A DNA stretch of 15,728 nucleotides from Bacteroidales bacterium UBA5762 (GTDB lineage Bacteria > Bacteroidota > Bacteroidia > Bacteroidales > TTA-H9), in the NCBI GenBank assembly GCA_002418865.1, contig DIEY01000089.1, forward strand, positions 44,102 through 59,829, read 5' to 3'. Under the pieces are notes generated by a model that worked only from the letters and a program-made list of their open reading frames with translations, was not told where the DNA came from and made no database searches. Of the stretch, positions 1-8,102 are shown piece after piece (the first letter of the stretch is position 1; each line of letters begins with the position of its first letter). The translations under genes and the position numbers were made by a program.

Positions 1-1223
1 AAATTGCCCTGAGTTTCAAATTATTCGGAATTTCTGAATTTACTTTAAGATTGCCCAGTGTAATATTAGGAACTATTTTGGTTCTTATTACCTACCGTTC
101 GGGCAAATTACTCGTCAACCAGAGAGTGGGTTATATTGCGGCTCTATTGACATTATCTACACTTTATATCATTGAATTAATAGCTGGTAGGCAAGAGCTC
201 GATCATAACGATGTTTCCTTTTTGGCATATATTTCATTAAGTGTATGGTCTCTTATTGAATATCAATACACACATAAGAAAATATGGATTTACCTTATCG
301 GTTTATTCGCGGGCATGGCGATTTTATGTAAATGGTTGATGGGTCTAATCGTATATCTTGGATGGATAGTCTTAAGGTTTTTACAAAAAAGATTTAAAAT
401 AACTGAAAACAAAGATATATTACTTTCACTTTTAATTACTGTAATTATATCAGCACCTTGGCAAATTTATATTTTATTGAAATTTCCAACAGAGGCAATT
501 GCTTCATACAAATATACTGCTCTGCATTTTAAGACAAGTCTTGAAGGACATGGAGGCGATTTGTTCTATCATTTCAAAATGATGACAAGAATATATGGTT
601 CATGGACAAAATATCTGATTATTCCTGCCTTTATCACTTTTTTTATAAAAAGTAAAGATAAAAAATTATTTTATTCATTATCCTGCATTGTAATAATAGT
701 TTATGTTTTCTATTCATTGGCTGCAACTAAAATGCCATCATACACTATAATCGTTGCAATGATAAATTTTATTGCTTTTGCCACGCTCATTGATTTTATA
801 TTGAATTATTTTAGTCATTTAATTAAAAATCCTTTAGTTAATCATTTAATATTTGCTGTATCTATTCTCACGATATTCACCTTTAGGTTCGATATCAACA
901 CCTTAAGAAAAAAACATACCCTTTGGAAAGAAAACAATTATTATACGAGAATGATGATTAACAATAAAAAAATATTTACTTCCTTGAGATTACCTCCCAA
1001 TAGTGTATTATTCAATGTCGAAGGTAGATATTATGTCGATGCCATGTTCTATACGGGTTTTCCTGCCTATAATTTTTTCCCTTCATCCGATCAATGTAAA
1101 GACCTTACAGAAAAAGGAAAGCAAATCGTAATACTCAATTCTAACAATAAAGAAATACCAGCTTATTTAAAAAACGATCCAGCCATTATGTTCGTAAAGG
1201 AGGAACTCATTTGTCATGAATAA
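1..1223 (+). CDS. GT39-like (PMT/ArnT-type) membrane glycosyltransferase, 5'-truncated
   Basis: The reading frame is open from base 3 through the left edge, so the true start lies outside the window. The TTG at 51 is only an internal leucine codon. The visible part is about 406 residues. It starts with a segment like that of dolichyl-phosphate-mannose/ArnT-type GT-C transferases (SEFTLRLPSVILG), followed by many hydrophobic helices, an acidic-histidine loop (ELDHND, about residues 49-54 counted from base 51), and a soluble C-terminal tail. Known members transfer a sugar from a polyprenyl-phosphate donor to lipid A, protein or glycan at the outer face of the inner membrane. The N-terminal catalytic aspartate region is missing from view. 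The neighbouring FkbM methyltransferase fits a surface-glycan cluster. Donor and acceptor cannot be told. The family call is fairly secure; the substrate is unknown. Confidence 0.72.
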   Translation, partial: IALSFKLFGISEFTLRLPSVILGTILVLITYRSGKLLVNQRVGYIAALLTLSTLYIIELIAGRQELDHNDVSFLAYISLSVWSLIEYQYTHKKIWIYLIGLFAGMAILCKWLMGLIVYLGWIVLRFLQKRFKITENKDILLSLLITVIISAPWQIYILLKFPTEAIASYKYTALHFKTSLEGHGGDLFYHFKMMTRIYGSWTKYLIIPAFITFFIKSKDKKLFYSLSCIVIIVYVFYSLAATKMPSYTIIVAMINFIAFATLIDFILNYFSHLIKNPLVNHLIFAVSILTIFTFRFDINTLRKKHTLWKENNYYTRMMINNKKIFTSLRLPPNSVLFNVEGRYYVDAMFYTGFPAYNFFPSSDQCKDLTEKGKQIVILNSNNKEIPAYLKNDPAIMFVKEELICHE

Positions 1224-1458
1224 AATCAACAAGATCAATATAAATAATCAAGCGATCATCATTTCGAAACCTTCAGAATCAAGCTATGCTTCTTACAATC
1301 TCTATTTTTTGTTATATCACTTCGACAAAAAACATAAAATACTAACATTATATGATTTCCACGTAGAATAAGATTTTCAACTGAATAAAATAGCCTTCAA
1401 TTCACATTTAGAACGACTACTTATCTTTCAATTCTTCTATAAAAAAATCACAAAATAA
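1216..1458 (+). pseudogene. Small overlapping ORF interrupted by an in-frame stop, unrecognised
   Basis: An ATG at 1216 overlaps the last 8 bases of the glycosyltransferase gene, an arrangement usual for coupled genes. It opens a 51-codon frame ending in TAA at 1369-1371. After that stop the same frame stays open for 28 more codons, to a second TAA at 1456-1458, just 17 bases before the methyltransferase start. The hypothetical peptide is rich in Lys, Asn, Ile, Phe and Tyr. It contains AIIISKPSESSYASYNLYF before the stop and HLERLLIFQFFYKK after it. I do not recognise either part. It could be the remnant of a larger glycan-cluster gene with a nonsense mutation, a real 51-residue peptide, or chance AT-rich open frame. 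Coding status is uncertain. Confidence 0.35.
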
Positions 1459-1475
1459 CTCATTGGAAACTCATC

Positions 1476-2210
1476 ATGAATTTTAAAGACATTATAAGAG
1501 AATTACTTATTTTCTTTCACATCGATTTAACAAAGAACATCAAATATGATAGACTCACAAGAACCATTATCAAAAATTCGCTGAGAAATAATTCCAATTG
1601 CATAGATATAGGTTGCCATAAGGGTCAAATTTTAGATTTGATGATCAAATATGCACCTGCAGGAAAACATTATGCTTTTGAACCCATTCCCTATTTGTTT
1701 GATGAACTTCAGAAAAAATATAAAGACAAAGCAATGGTTTATCCTTTTGCACTCTCCGACACGAGTGGCAAAACATCATTTCAATTGGTAAAGAATGCTC
1801 CAGCCTATAGCGGAATAAAAAAACGGCATTACGATATTGCTAACCCCAATATTGAAGAGATTTTCGTCGAATTGAGAACCCTCGATGAAATCATCCCTAA
1901 GAATGAAATTATTCATTTTATAAAAATAGATGTGGAAGGAGCCGAATTTTGTGTATTAAAGGGAGGGAAAAATTTACTCAAAAAAAATAAACCCATAATA
2001 TTGTTCGAATTTGGAAAAGGCGCCAGCGATTACTATGGCACAAAACCATCTGACTTGTTTATTTTCTTAACCCAAGAAATTGGTTTACAGATTTTTACAC
2101 TCTATGGTTACACAAGAGCGAAACAGTATTTAAGTCAATTGGAATTCGAAGATTTATACAATTCAGAAAAGGAATATTATTTTATAGCGGTACCAAGCAT
2201 AGAAAAATAG
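1476..2210 (+). CDS. FkbM-family SAM-dependent methyltransferase
   Basis: The product has 244 residues, normal for a stand-alone FkbM domain. The SAM-binding motif I is CIDIGCHKG (residues 42-50), with an acidic residue E69 ending the next strand (YAFEP). The family's central motif IKIDVEGAE is at 149-157 and is followed by the usual KGG...L and PIILFEF segments (161-179). FkbM enzymes O-methylate hydroxyls on polyketides, sugars or glycans. Beside a GT39-like transferase, methylation of a surface polysaccharide or a glycan on protein is the likeliest job, but this is inference. No signal peptide or membrane helix is seen, so the protein should be cytoplasmic. It lies downstream of the glycosyltransferase on the same strand and may share its transcript. 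The start ATG at 1476 leaves about 40 residues before motif I. Confidence 0.85.
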   Translation: MNFKDIIRELLIFFHIDLTKNIKYDRLTRTIIKNSLRNNSNCIDIGCHKGQILDLMIKYAPAGKHYAFEPIPYLFDELQKKYKDKAMVYPFALSDTSGKTSFQLVKNAPAYSGIKKRHYDIANPNIEEIFVELRTLDEIIPKNEIIHFIKIDVEGAEFCVLKGGKNLLKKNKPIILFEFGKGASDYYGTKPSDLFIFLTQEIGLQIFTLYGYTRAKQYLSQLEFEDLYNSEKEYYFIAVPSIEK

Positions 2211-2350
2211 TAGCTTTCGTAAGCAACAAAAATCCTCTTAACACTTTAAAGAATATCTTCTTCGAATTAAAAATTTAAAATCTTTAATTATTGATATAAA
2301 TAATTGAAACACAATTATATAATATTCTTATAAAAATTCATGATTTCTTG

Positions 2351-2371
2351 CTGTCATTTCTTTTATGACAG
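2351..2371. terminator. Weak hairpin between convergent genes
   Basis: A perfect 7-bp inverted repeat, CTGTCAT and ATGACAG, encloses a 7-base loop. It sits 6 bases beyond the stop of the - strand polyferredoxin gene and about 140 bases after the methyltransferase stop. Outside it, a T-rich left flank and an A-rich right flank could extend pairing imperfectly. No clean U-tract follows on either strand, so a terminator role is tentative. The rest of 2211-2350 is very AT-rich, with nothing else I can name. Confidence 0.35.
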
Positions 2372-2377
2372 GAAAAA

Positions 2378-3943
2378 TTAGAATGGAAATTCTTCGGGTA
2401 TTTCTTCTATAATCTCATTACTTTTTTCGGTAGGGAGAGCTTTAAGATGAACGGGATTGGCAGCAATATATATGGCTTTATTGGGAATAGTAGGACAGGC
2501 ATATTCGCATGCACCACAACCTACACATATATTTTGATTTACTTCAGGAATCGTAAGTCCTGCTTTATAAGGCACCATGTGAACTGCTTTTGTGGGGCAA
2601 TGTTCCGAACATGCTCCGCAGGCAGTTTCTTCGGTATAAACCACACAATTCTCTCTGAGAAAATGCGCTCGGCCTATCTGAATCAGTTTTTTGTCCTCTG
2701 GAATTAATTGTACAATAGCTCCAGTAGGGCAAACCTCTCCACAACGCACGCAATCATAATTACAAAAATTTTTATGGAAATCGAGATAGGGTTGGAAAAG
2801 ACCATTTAATCCATATTGAAAAAGAGCAGGTTGTAAAACTTTGGTTGGGCAGGCGCTTATACATAAGTGGCATGCCGTACAGCTGTTGTTAAAATGTTCG
2901 ATTGAGAGAGAACCCGGAGGAGTGACAGGATTGGGTTTAGGATTTGGCAGCAGTGCCTTAGCACCGGCATTTGTCTGAGCCATAGCAGATTTTAGTCCTA
3001 ACCCTGCAGTGGCGGCAATTAATAAACCCAAAATCTTTCTGCGTTGCAAATCAGGTTGATATAAATCATTTTCAGAGGTTTTTTCCCGACGACGCCTAAA
3101 AACAATGGCCTGAGTAGTACAAATACTCAAACAATTGAAGCATCCAACACATCTCTCGAAATCGATGGTTTTTAATTTTGTTTCTATGCATCCTGCTTTA
3201 CAATTTCGAGCGCAAAGTCCACATGAAGTGCAGCTGTTTTCTGAAATTTGAAGCTTGAAAATTGAAAATTTAGAAACCACGCCCAATAGCGTTCCAACAG
3301 GACACCATTCAGTACAATACACCCTTCCCCTCCAAAAAACTAAAAAAATTAAAATCCCCAAAACGCCTATTGAAAAAACAAAAGCCCATAAGTGGAAAGA
3401 AGGATAGGGCAAGGGCTTGAGCGAATAATTACCCATATATTGCAGTATATTAAAAACCAAATTGTTGGCTCCAATAACTACAGGGCTCCCTAACTGATAA
3501 ATCAATTTTCCAAAAAGTGAATAAGGATCGACAAATCGTAAAAAAAATGCAGAACCAAATAATATAGACACAAAAGACAAAGTTAGTACGCTGTATTTTA
3601 GCCATTTATTGGTCTTATAAAACTGATATCTATTTCTTCTTTTCCTTTTGTGGGGTTTTAGCTTGCGTAATCCATCTTGAAGTATTCCTAACGGACAGAT
3701 CCAGGAACAGTACACTCTACCAAACAAAAAAGTAAGCAGAATAACCAGAATAAAACCCGTAGCAAAAATCGAGGGAAAGTGGACAAACTGAAGGAATGAT
3801 GGAACGAATTGCAAAAAAAGAATACTACGAAAAAAGGAAGAAGACCATTTCCCTTCATAGTCGAAAAAAGCCAAGATAATCAGCGCCAACGACAGAATAG
3901 CTACGATTATGCGGAATATCCTTAGCTTAGGTTGTACTTTCAT
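2378..3943 (-). CDS. NapH-like membrane polyferredoxin with six [4Fe-4S]-type clusters
   Basis: The product has 521 residues. The N-terminal half resembles NapH/MauN-type membrane proteins. It has hydrophobic helices at about 9-27, 60-76, 116-136 and 184-204, and two CX3CP motifs, CSWICP (79-84) and CTEWCP (210-215), each just after a helix. Two ferredoxin motifs follow (C238/241/244/248 and C265/268/271/275). Next come an arginine-rich stretch, a twin arginine (301-302) and a fifth hydrophobic segment (about 304-321). The C-terminal part carries four more clusters: C355/358/361/365; C394/398/401/405; C433/442/445/449; and C473/476/479/483. By the positive-inside rule, clusters 1-2 should be cytoplasmic and 3-6 outside. 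The likely role is electron transfer across or at the inner membrane; donor and acceptor are unknown. The start codon overlaps the stop of the upstream DUF362 gene by one base (TAATG), indicating translational coupling. Confidence 0.85.
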   Translation of the reverse strand: MKVQPKLRIFRIIVAILSLALIILAFFDYEGKWSSSFFRSILFLQFVPSFLQFVHFPSIFATGFILVILLTFLFGRVYCSWICPLGILQDGLRKLKPHKRKRRNRYQFYKTNKWLKYSVLTLSFVSILFGSAFFLRFVDPYSLFGKLIYQLGSPVVIGANNLVFNILQYMGNYSLKPLPYPSFHLWAFVFSIGVLGILIFLVFWRGRVYCTEWCPVGTLLGVVSKFSIFKLQISENSCTSCGLCARNCKAGCIETKLKTIDFERCVGCFNCLSICTTQAIVFRRRREKTSENDLYQPDLQRRKILGLLIAATAGLGLKSAMAQTNAGAKALLPNPKPNPVTPPGSLSIEHFNNSCTACHLCISACPTKVLQPALFQYGLNGLFQPYLDFHKNFCNYDCVRCGEVCPTGAIVQLIPEDKKLIQIGRAHFLRENCVVYTEETACGACSEHCPTKAVHMVPYKAGLTIPEVNQNICVGCGACEYACPTIPNKAIYIAANPVHLKALPTEKSNEIIEEIPEEFPF

Positions 3944-4875
3944 TAAATATTAATGCGTTGTATACTAAGTTTCGACAAATCCATTGTCCCAATTTTGCTG
4001 TTATTGGCCATAACTATGTGGGTAATTTCATTGGGATCGAGGCCAAGCAGGCGAGCAGCAGCGGCATCGGCAGCAACAATATCTCGCGAAACAATCATCG
4101 ATTTCATTAGTTTTACATCGGCCATTGATAAACCTCTTGGACCATTACGATACATCACTCGATAGGCATCTACAACATTAAGATCGGGTTTTCTGAACTT
4201 TGGAAAATCGGCTATACATTGATGAAGATTATTGCGATGCCAAAAGCGCCTATCCCAAACCACACCCATTAAATTTTTCATGGAACCAGTAAACAAGGTA
4301 GAACCATGGTTTTTTAGAATAGGAACATTAATGAACACATCGCTATTGAGTATGAGTTCATGAACAGCAGCGGTCTTGAGTACTTTCCCTTGAACATTAA
4401 CCGTCTTAAAAAATCTTTCTTCATTGGCAGGAAACATTTTGCCACCAGCGGATTTAACTGCTTCCTCAATCCCGCTTGTCTTATATGTTTTTACCCAGTT
4501 ATCGCACGAATTGTCGAAAACGCATACTTCAGCTGCACCAGCTTCAAGACAACGCTTAATGATATGACTTACCAGCTGAGGATTAGTGTTACCTGCTCTT
4601 TCTGGTGCTACATCCCATCCTATATTCGGCTTTAAGACAACTTTCTGTCCGCTTTTGACAAATTGTGACATTCCACCCAGTGCAGCTATTGCCTTATCAA
4701 ACATCACTTCGGGCTCCCCACCTTTCACGGCCACTAAATCATATCCCGTTCCAGAAGGAATAAATGAAGAACCCAACAACTTTAAAGTTTCAGTCTGGGC
4801 TTTAATTCCTTTGGCTATTAATGTTCCGCCTGCTGCACCCAAACAAAGCCTTTTCATAAATTCCCTACGTTCCAT
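3943..4875 (-). CDS. DUF362 domain protein with Tat signal peptide
   Basis: The product has 310 residues. The N-terminus ERREFMKRL (2-10), followed by a Gly/Ala-rich hydrophobic stretch ending near AKGIKAQ (21-27), is a convincing Tat signal, so export in folded form is expected. DUF362 hallmarks follow: VVLKPNIGWD (79-88), TNPQLVSHIIKRCLEAGA (97-114), a DVFINVPILKNH segment (179-190), GSMKNLMGVVWD (197-208) and the late VDAYRVMYRNGPRG (235-248). The family's biochemical role is not established; many members carry or neighbour ferredoxin domains. Here no [4Fe-4S] motif is present in the protein itself, and the coupled downstream gene supplies six. This suggests that the pair forms one complex at the outer face of the inner membrane. 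A promoter-like element lies 75-110 bases upstream. The family call is secure; the function is open. Confidence 0.85.
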   Translation of the reverse strand: MERREFMKRLCLGAAGGTLIAKGIKAQTETLKLLGSSFIPSGTGYDLVAVKGGEPEVMFDKAIAALGGMSQFVKSGQKVVLKPNIGWDVAPERAGNTNPQLVSHIIKRCLEAGAAEVCVFDNSCDNWVKTYKTSGIEEAVKSAGGKMFPANEERFFKTVNVQGKVLKTAAVHELILNSDVFINVPILKNHGSTLFTGSMKNLMGVVWDRRFWHRNNLHQCIADFPKFRKPDLNVVDAYRVMYRNGPRGLSMADVKLMKSMIVSRDIVAADAAAARLLGLDPNEITHIVMANNSKIGTMDLSKLSIQRINI

Positions 4876-4949
4876 AATTCATTTCATTGGATTTTAAAAT
4901 TTTACCAATTCTTAATTAGCTCGATTATCGCTCATTCATAATTTTATGA

Positions 4950-4984
4950 CAAATATAGAGAATCCCCGTTAAAATTGAGGCAAA
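4950..4984 (-). promoter_or_regulatory. Bacteroidota-type promoter for the DUF362/polyferredoxin operon
   Basis: Read on the - strand, TATATTTG (4957-4950) matches the Bacteroidota -7 consensus TAnnTTTG exactly. A TTTG (4984-4981) lies 23 bases upstream of it as a candidate -33 element, at the long end of the usual spacing. Transcription would start near 4943, giving a leader of about 68 bases before the DUF362 ATG. The element lies in the 147-base gap between divergent genes. I found no equally good match facing the + strand gene. Confidence 0.5.
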
Positions 4985-5022
4985 TTTTATATTTTTACCG
5001 ATATTTTCTGTAGAATCTAAAA

Positions 5023-7995
5023 ATGGTCAATCGTTCATTTTTACCCTCACCCAAATATTATTTTGGGGATACCTCATTCGACAACTTGATGAAAAAGCGC
5101 ATTTATCATGTGCTCATTATAGCTAGCGCCTACGATGCCTTCATGCTTGAAACCGATGGACGTATAGACGAACAGATTTTCAATGAATATGTTTCGCTAA
5201 ATCTCAGATATCCTCCTCAATTCATCATTTCTACTTCCACTCAAGAAGCCTTTAAGATTTTACAAGAAGAAAATATCGACCTTATTATTACCATGTTCAA
5301 TATCGAAAAAATCGACACTTTCGAACTGGCAAAAACCATCAAGGCGAAATATCCCGCTAAGCCTCTTGTAGTATTAACACCATTTTCAAGAGAAGTGAGT
5401 TTGAAAGTAAGTTTAGATGATTTGAGCATCATCGATTATATATTTTCATGGCTAGGCAATGCTGATATTTTATTGGCAATCATTAAATTGATTGAAGATA
5501 AAATGAATCTAGAACACGATGTGGAAGAAGCAGGTGTACAGGTAATCATGTTAGTGGAAGACAGCATACGATTCTATTCAAGTTATTTACCTCAGATTTA
5601 TAAGATTATATTCAAGCAATCGCGTTTATTTATGACCGAAGGGTTAAATGAGCATCAAAAGACCTTACGCATGCGCGGCCGACCAAAGATTCTACTGGCT
5701 ACCACTTTTGAAGAAGCAGTGTCGTACTTTAAAAAATATAAAGAGAACTTTTTGGGTATAATTACAGATATCAGTTACAAGCACGGGGGTATTATGGATG
5801 AGCAAGCAGGAATCAATTTAGCCAGAATGGTAAAAAAAGAAGACCCCGATATCCCCATTATTCTTCAGTCAGCCGATTTGAAATATCAACCCATAGCCGA
5901 TGAATTAAAGATGGGCTTTCTGAATAAAAATTCAAAAACCCTGCTTCAAGATTTAAAAGATTTTATAATTGAACATTTTGCTTTTGGAGATTTTATTTTC
6001 CGTGATCCAGTAACCCAAGCCGAGGTGAATAGGGCATCCGATTTACAACAACTTCAAAATAAAATTTTCGAAATTCCCGATGATTCACTTCGCTATCATT
6101 TATCGCAAAATCATTTTTCGAAATGGCTCTATGCTCGCGCATTGTTCCCCATTGCAAGAACTTTTAAATCACTCACCCTCGACGATTTCAATGATCTGGA
6201 TGAAGTTAGACGATATCTTTATGACGCTATTGCAAGCTTTAGAATGAATAAAGCAAGAGGAGTCATTGCCCAATTTTATCGCGATCGATATGATGAATAC
6301 CTCACTTTTACGCGTATTGGCGAAGGTTCTATTGGCGGCAAGGCACGTGGCTTAGCCTTCCTCGATAGCATGATAAAACGCCATAGAGAATTTAATGAAT
6401 TTCAAAATCTTCTGGTTACCATTCCCAGAACTGTTGTGATTTCTACTGATGTATTTGATGAATTCATGGAAGAAAATGACTTATATTTTTATGCCTTGTC
6501 CGATGTTACAGATAGAGAAATTCTCGAACGATTCGTCAGGGCGAGATTACCTTTTCGTATTCATGAAGATTTATACACCTTTATTTCACATATTGATGGG
6601 CCCATTGCCATTCGATCTTCGAGTTTACTCGAAGATTCACATTATCAGCCATTTGCCGGAATCTATTCAACTTTCATGATCCCAAATATCCACAACAATG
6701 AGCGATTGATGATGGATATGTTGAGTACTGCCATCAAATGCGTTTATGCATCTGTTTTTTACGCTGATAGTAAGGCTTACATGACAGCTACTCATAATTT
6801 GATTGATGAAGAAAAAATGGCAATTGTTCTACAAGAAGTTGTAGGCAACCAACATAATCATCGCTTTTATCCTGCCATATCGGGTGTGGCTCGTTCACTC
6901 AATTATTATCCTATAGAACCTGAAAAACCTGAAGATGGTATCGTACAAATTGCCTTCGGTTTGGGTAAACATATTGTAGATGGAGGAATTACTCTTCGTT
7001 TTGTACCGAAATATCCCCGCAAGATTCTTCAATTAAGCTCTCCACAGACTGCACTTGCCGAAACCCAAAAAACCTTCTACGCCCTTGACCTCAGGCCCGA
7101 AAGTTTCCGCCCAGCCGTTGATGATACTGTCAATCTCTTAAAACTCAATATTGAAGATGCCGAAGGCGATAATACCATGAAATTTGTTGCCTCTACCTAC
7201 GATTTCGAAAATAATATGCTCAGAGATGGTGTGCTTCATCATGGGAAACGTGTTATTACTTTCGCCAATATACTGAAGAACAATTATATCCCACTGGCGG
7301 ATATTCTTCAAAGAATTTTACAGGTTGGCCAACAAGAAATGAACAATCCTATTGAAATTGAATTTGCCGTTAATCTTCATCCTCCTGAAGGCATGCCTAA
7401 AATATTCAGCCTATTGCAAATTAGACCTATTGTAAATTTAAATGAAGAACCGCACGAAAATCTTGAGGCTGTTTCGCAAGAAGAAATTCTTCTAAAATCG
7501 AATTCCGCATTAGGAAACGGCGTTATCGACAATGTTTACGATTTTATTTATATCAGGCCTGAAACTTTTAATGCGGCAAATAATTTAGAAGTTGCTCATA
7601 GAATAGAAACCATCAATCATCAATATCTGAAGGAAGGGAGAAACTACATTCTGGTTGGACCAGGTCGATGGGGTTCATCCGATCCATGGTTAGGTATTCC
7701 AGTTAAATGGCCACAAATTTCGGCAGCTAGAGTAATAGTAGAATCAGGTTTAGCCAATTACAAAGTAGATCCCAGTCAAGGTACACATTTTTTCCATAAT
7801 CTTACTTCTTTCGAAGTCGGTTATTTTACGATAAATCCTTATATCAACGATGGATTTTACGACCTTGAGTATCTCAATAGACAGGAGGCCATTTACGAAG
7901 ACAATTTTTTACGAATCATTCGGTTTCAACATCCTCTCATTGTTAAAATTAATGGAAAGAAAAGTCAGGGTTTAATTTTGAAGCCCATACCTTGA
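5023..7995 (+). CDS. Double receiver-like / PEP-pyruvate-binding (PPDK_N) fusion protein
   Basis: The product has 990 residues with no signal peptide or membrane helix. The first receiver-like domain (about 27-160) has lost the phospho-acceptor: DLIIT is followed by Met91. The second (about 172-318) keeps the full set: acidic pair E179/D180, acceptor D249 (GIITDIS), S283 and K302. A helical linker (about 330-425) leads to a PPDK_N-type ATP-grasp domain. It shows EGSIGGKARGLAFL (434-447), AIRSSSLLED (529-538) with FAGIYSTF (544-551), and the closing IEIEFAVN...LLQIRPIV (777-804). A conserved-looking C-terminal region (806-990) includes GPGRWGSSDPW (879-889). There is no phosphohistidine swivelling domain and no PEP-binding barrel, so it cannot be a complete PEP synthase or PPDK. 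It may be a signalling or regulatory ATP-dependent phosphotransferase. An alternative start is the ATG at 5089 (residue 23). It is divergent from the DUF362 operon. Confidence 0.8.
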   Translation: MVNRSFLPSPKYYFGDTSFDNLMKKRIYHVLIIASAYDAFMLETDGRIDEQIFNEYVSLNLRYPPQFIISTSTQEAFKILQEENIDLIITMFNIEKIDTFELAKTIKAKYPAKPLVVLTPFSREVSLKVSLDDLSIIDYIFSWLGNADILLAIIKLIEDKMNLEHDVEEAGVQVIMLVEDSIRFYSSYLPQIYKIIFKQSRLFMTEGLNEHQKTLRMRGRPKILLATTFEEAVSYFKKYKENFLGIITDISYKHGGIMDEQAGINLARMVKKEDPDIPIILQSADLKYQPIADELKMGFLNKNSKTLLQDLKDFIIEHFAFGDFIFRDPVTQAEVNRASDLQQLQNKIFEIPDDSLRYHLSQNHFSKWLYARALFPIARTFKSLTLDDFNDLDEVRRYLYDAIASFRMNKARGVIAQFYRDRYDEYLTFTRIGEGSIGGKARGLAFLDSMIKRHREFNEFQNLLVTIPRTVVISTDVFDEFMEENDLYFYALSDVTDREILERFVRARLPFRIHEDLYTFISHIDGPIAIRSSSLLEDSHYQPFAGIYSTFMIPNIHNNERLMMDMLSTAIKCVYASVFYADSKAYMTATHNLIDEEKMAIVLQEVVGNQHNHRFYPAISGVARSLNYYPIEPEKPEDGIVQIAFGLGKHIVDGGITLRFVPKYPRKILQLSSPQTALAETQKTFYALDLRPESFRPAVDDTVNLLKLNIEDAEGDNTMKFVASTYDFENNMLRDGVLHHGKRVITFANILKNNYIPLADILQRILQVGQQEMNNPIEIEFAVNLHPPEGMPKIFSLLQIRPIVNLNEEPHENLEAVSQEEILLKSNSALGNGVIDNVYDFIYIRPETFNAANNLEVAHRIETINHQYLKEGRNYILVGPGRWGSSDPWLGIPVKWPQISAARVIVESGLANYKVDPSQGTHFFHNLTSFEVGYFTINPYINDGFYDLEYLNRQEAIYEDNFLRIIRFQHPLIVKINGKKSQGLILKPIP

Positions 7996-8102
7996 ACAAA
8001 CCCAAATCTGAAAATTCACTACTTGACTTCATAAATGATTCAGAAAAATCTACAAGTAAAAACCTGTTTGTTCAAAAAACAATGCCAACAATCATGAAAG
8101 CA

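Noticed and set aside
51..1223. TTG at 51 as the start of the glycosyltransferase
   Set aside because: The frame is open to the left edge and the preceding codons continue the family pattern, so the gene is truncated rather than starting here.
2447..2707. + strand ORF of 86 codons inside the polyferredoxin gene
   Set aside because: It is antisense to a gene with clear conserved cysteine motifs and resembles no family. The same applies to the other opposite-strand ORFs inside DUF362 and rpoC.
3241..3275. Low-complexity gaaaattgaaaattt-type run
   Set aside because: It lies within the polyferredoxin frame and encodes a plausible linker before the first ferredoxin motif. It is not an array.
7992..8075. 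10-bp inverted repeat TTGAACAAAC / GTTTGTTCAA separated by 64 bases
   Set aside because: The arms are AT-rich and far apart, and one overlaps a stop codon. The 17-bp hairpin just downstream explains termination better.
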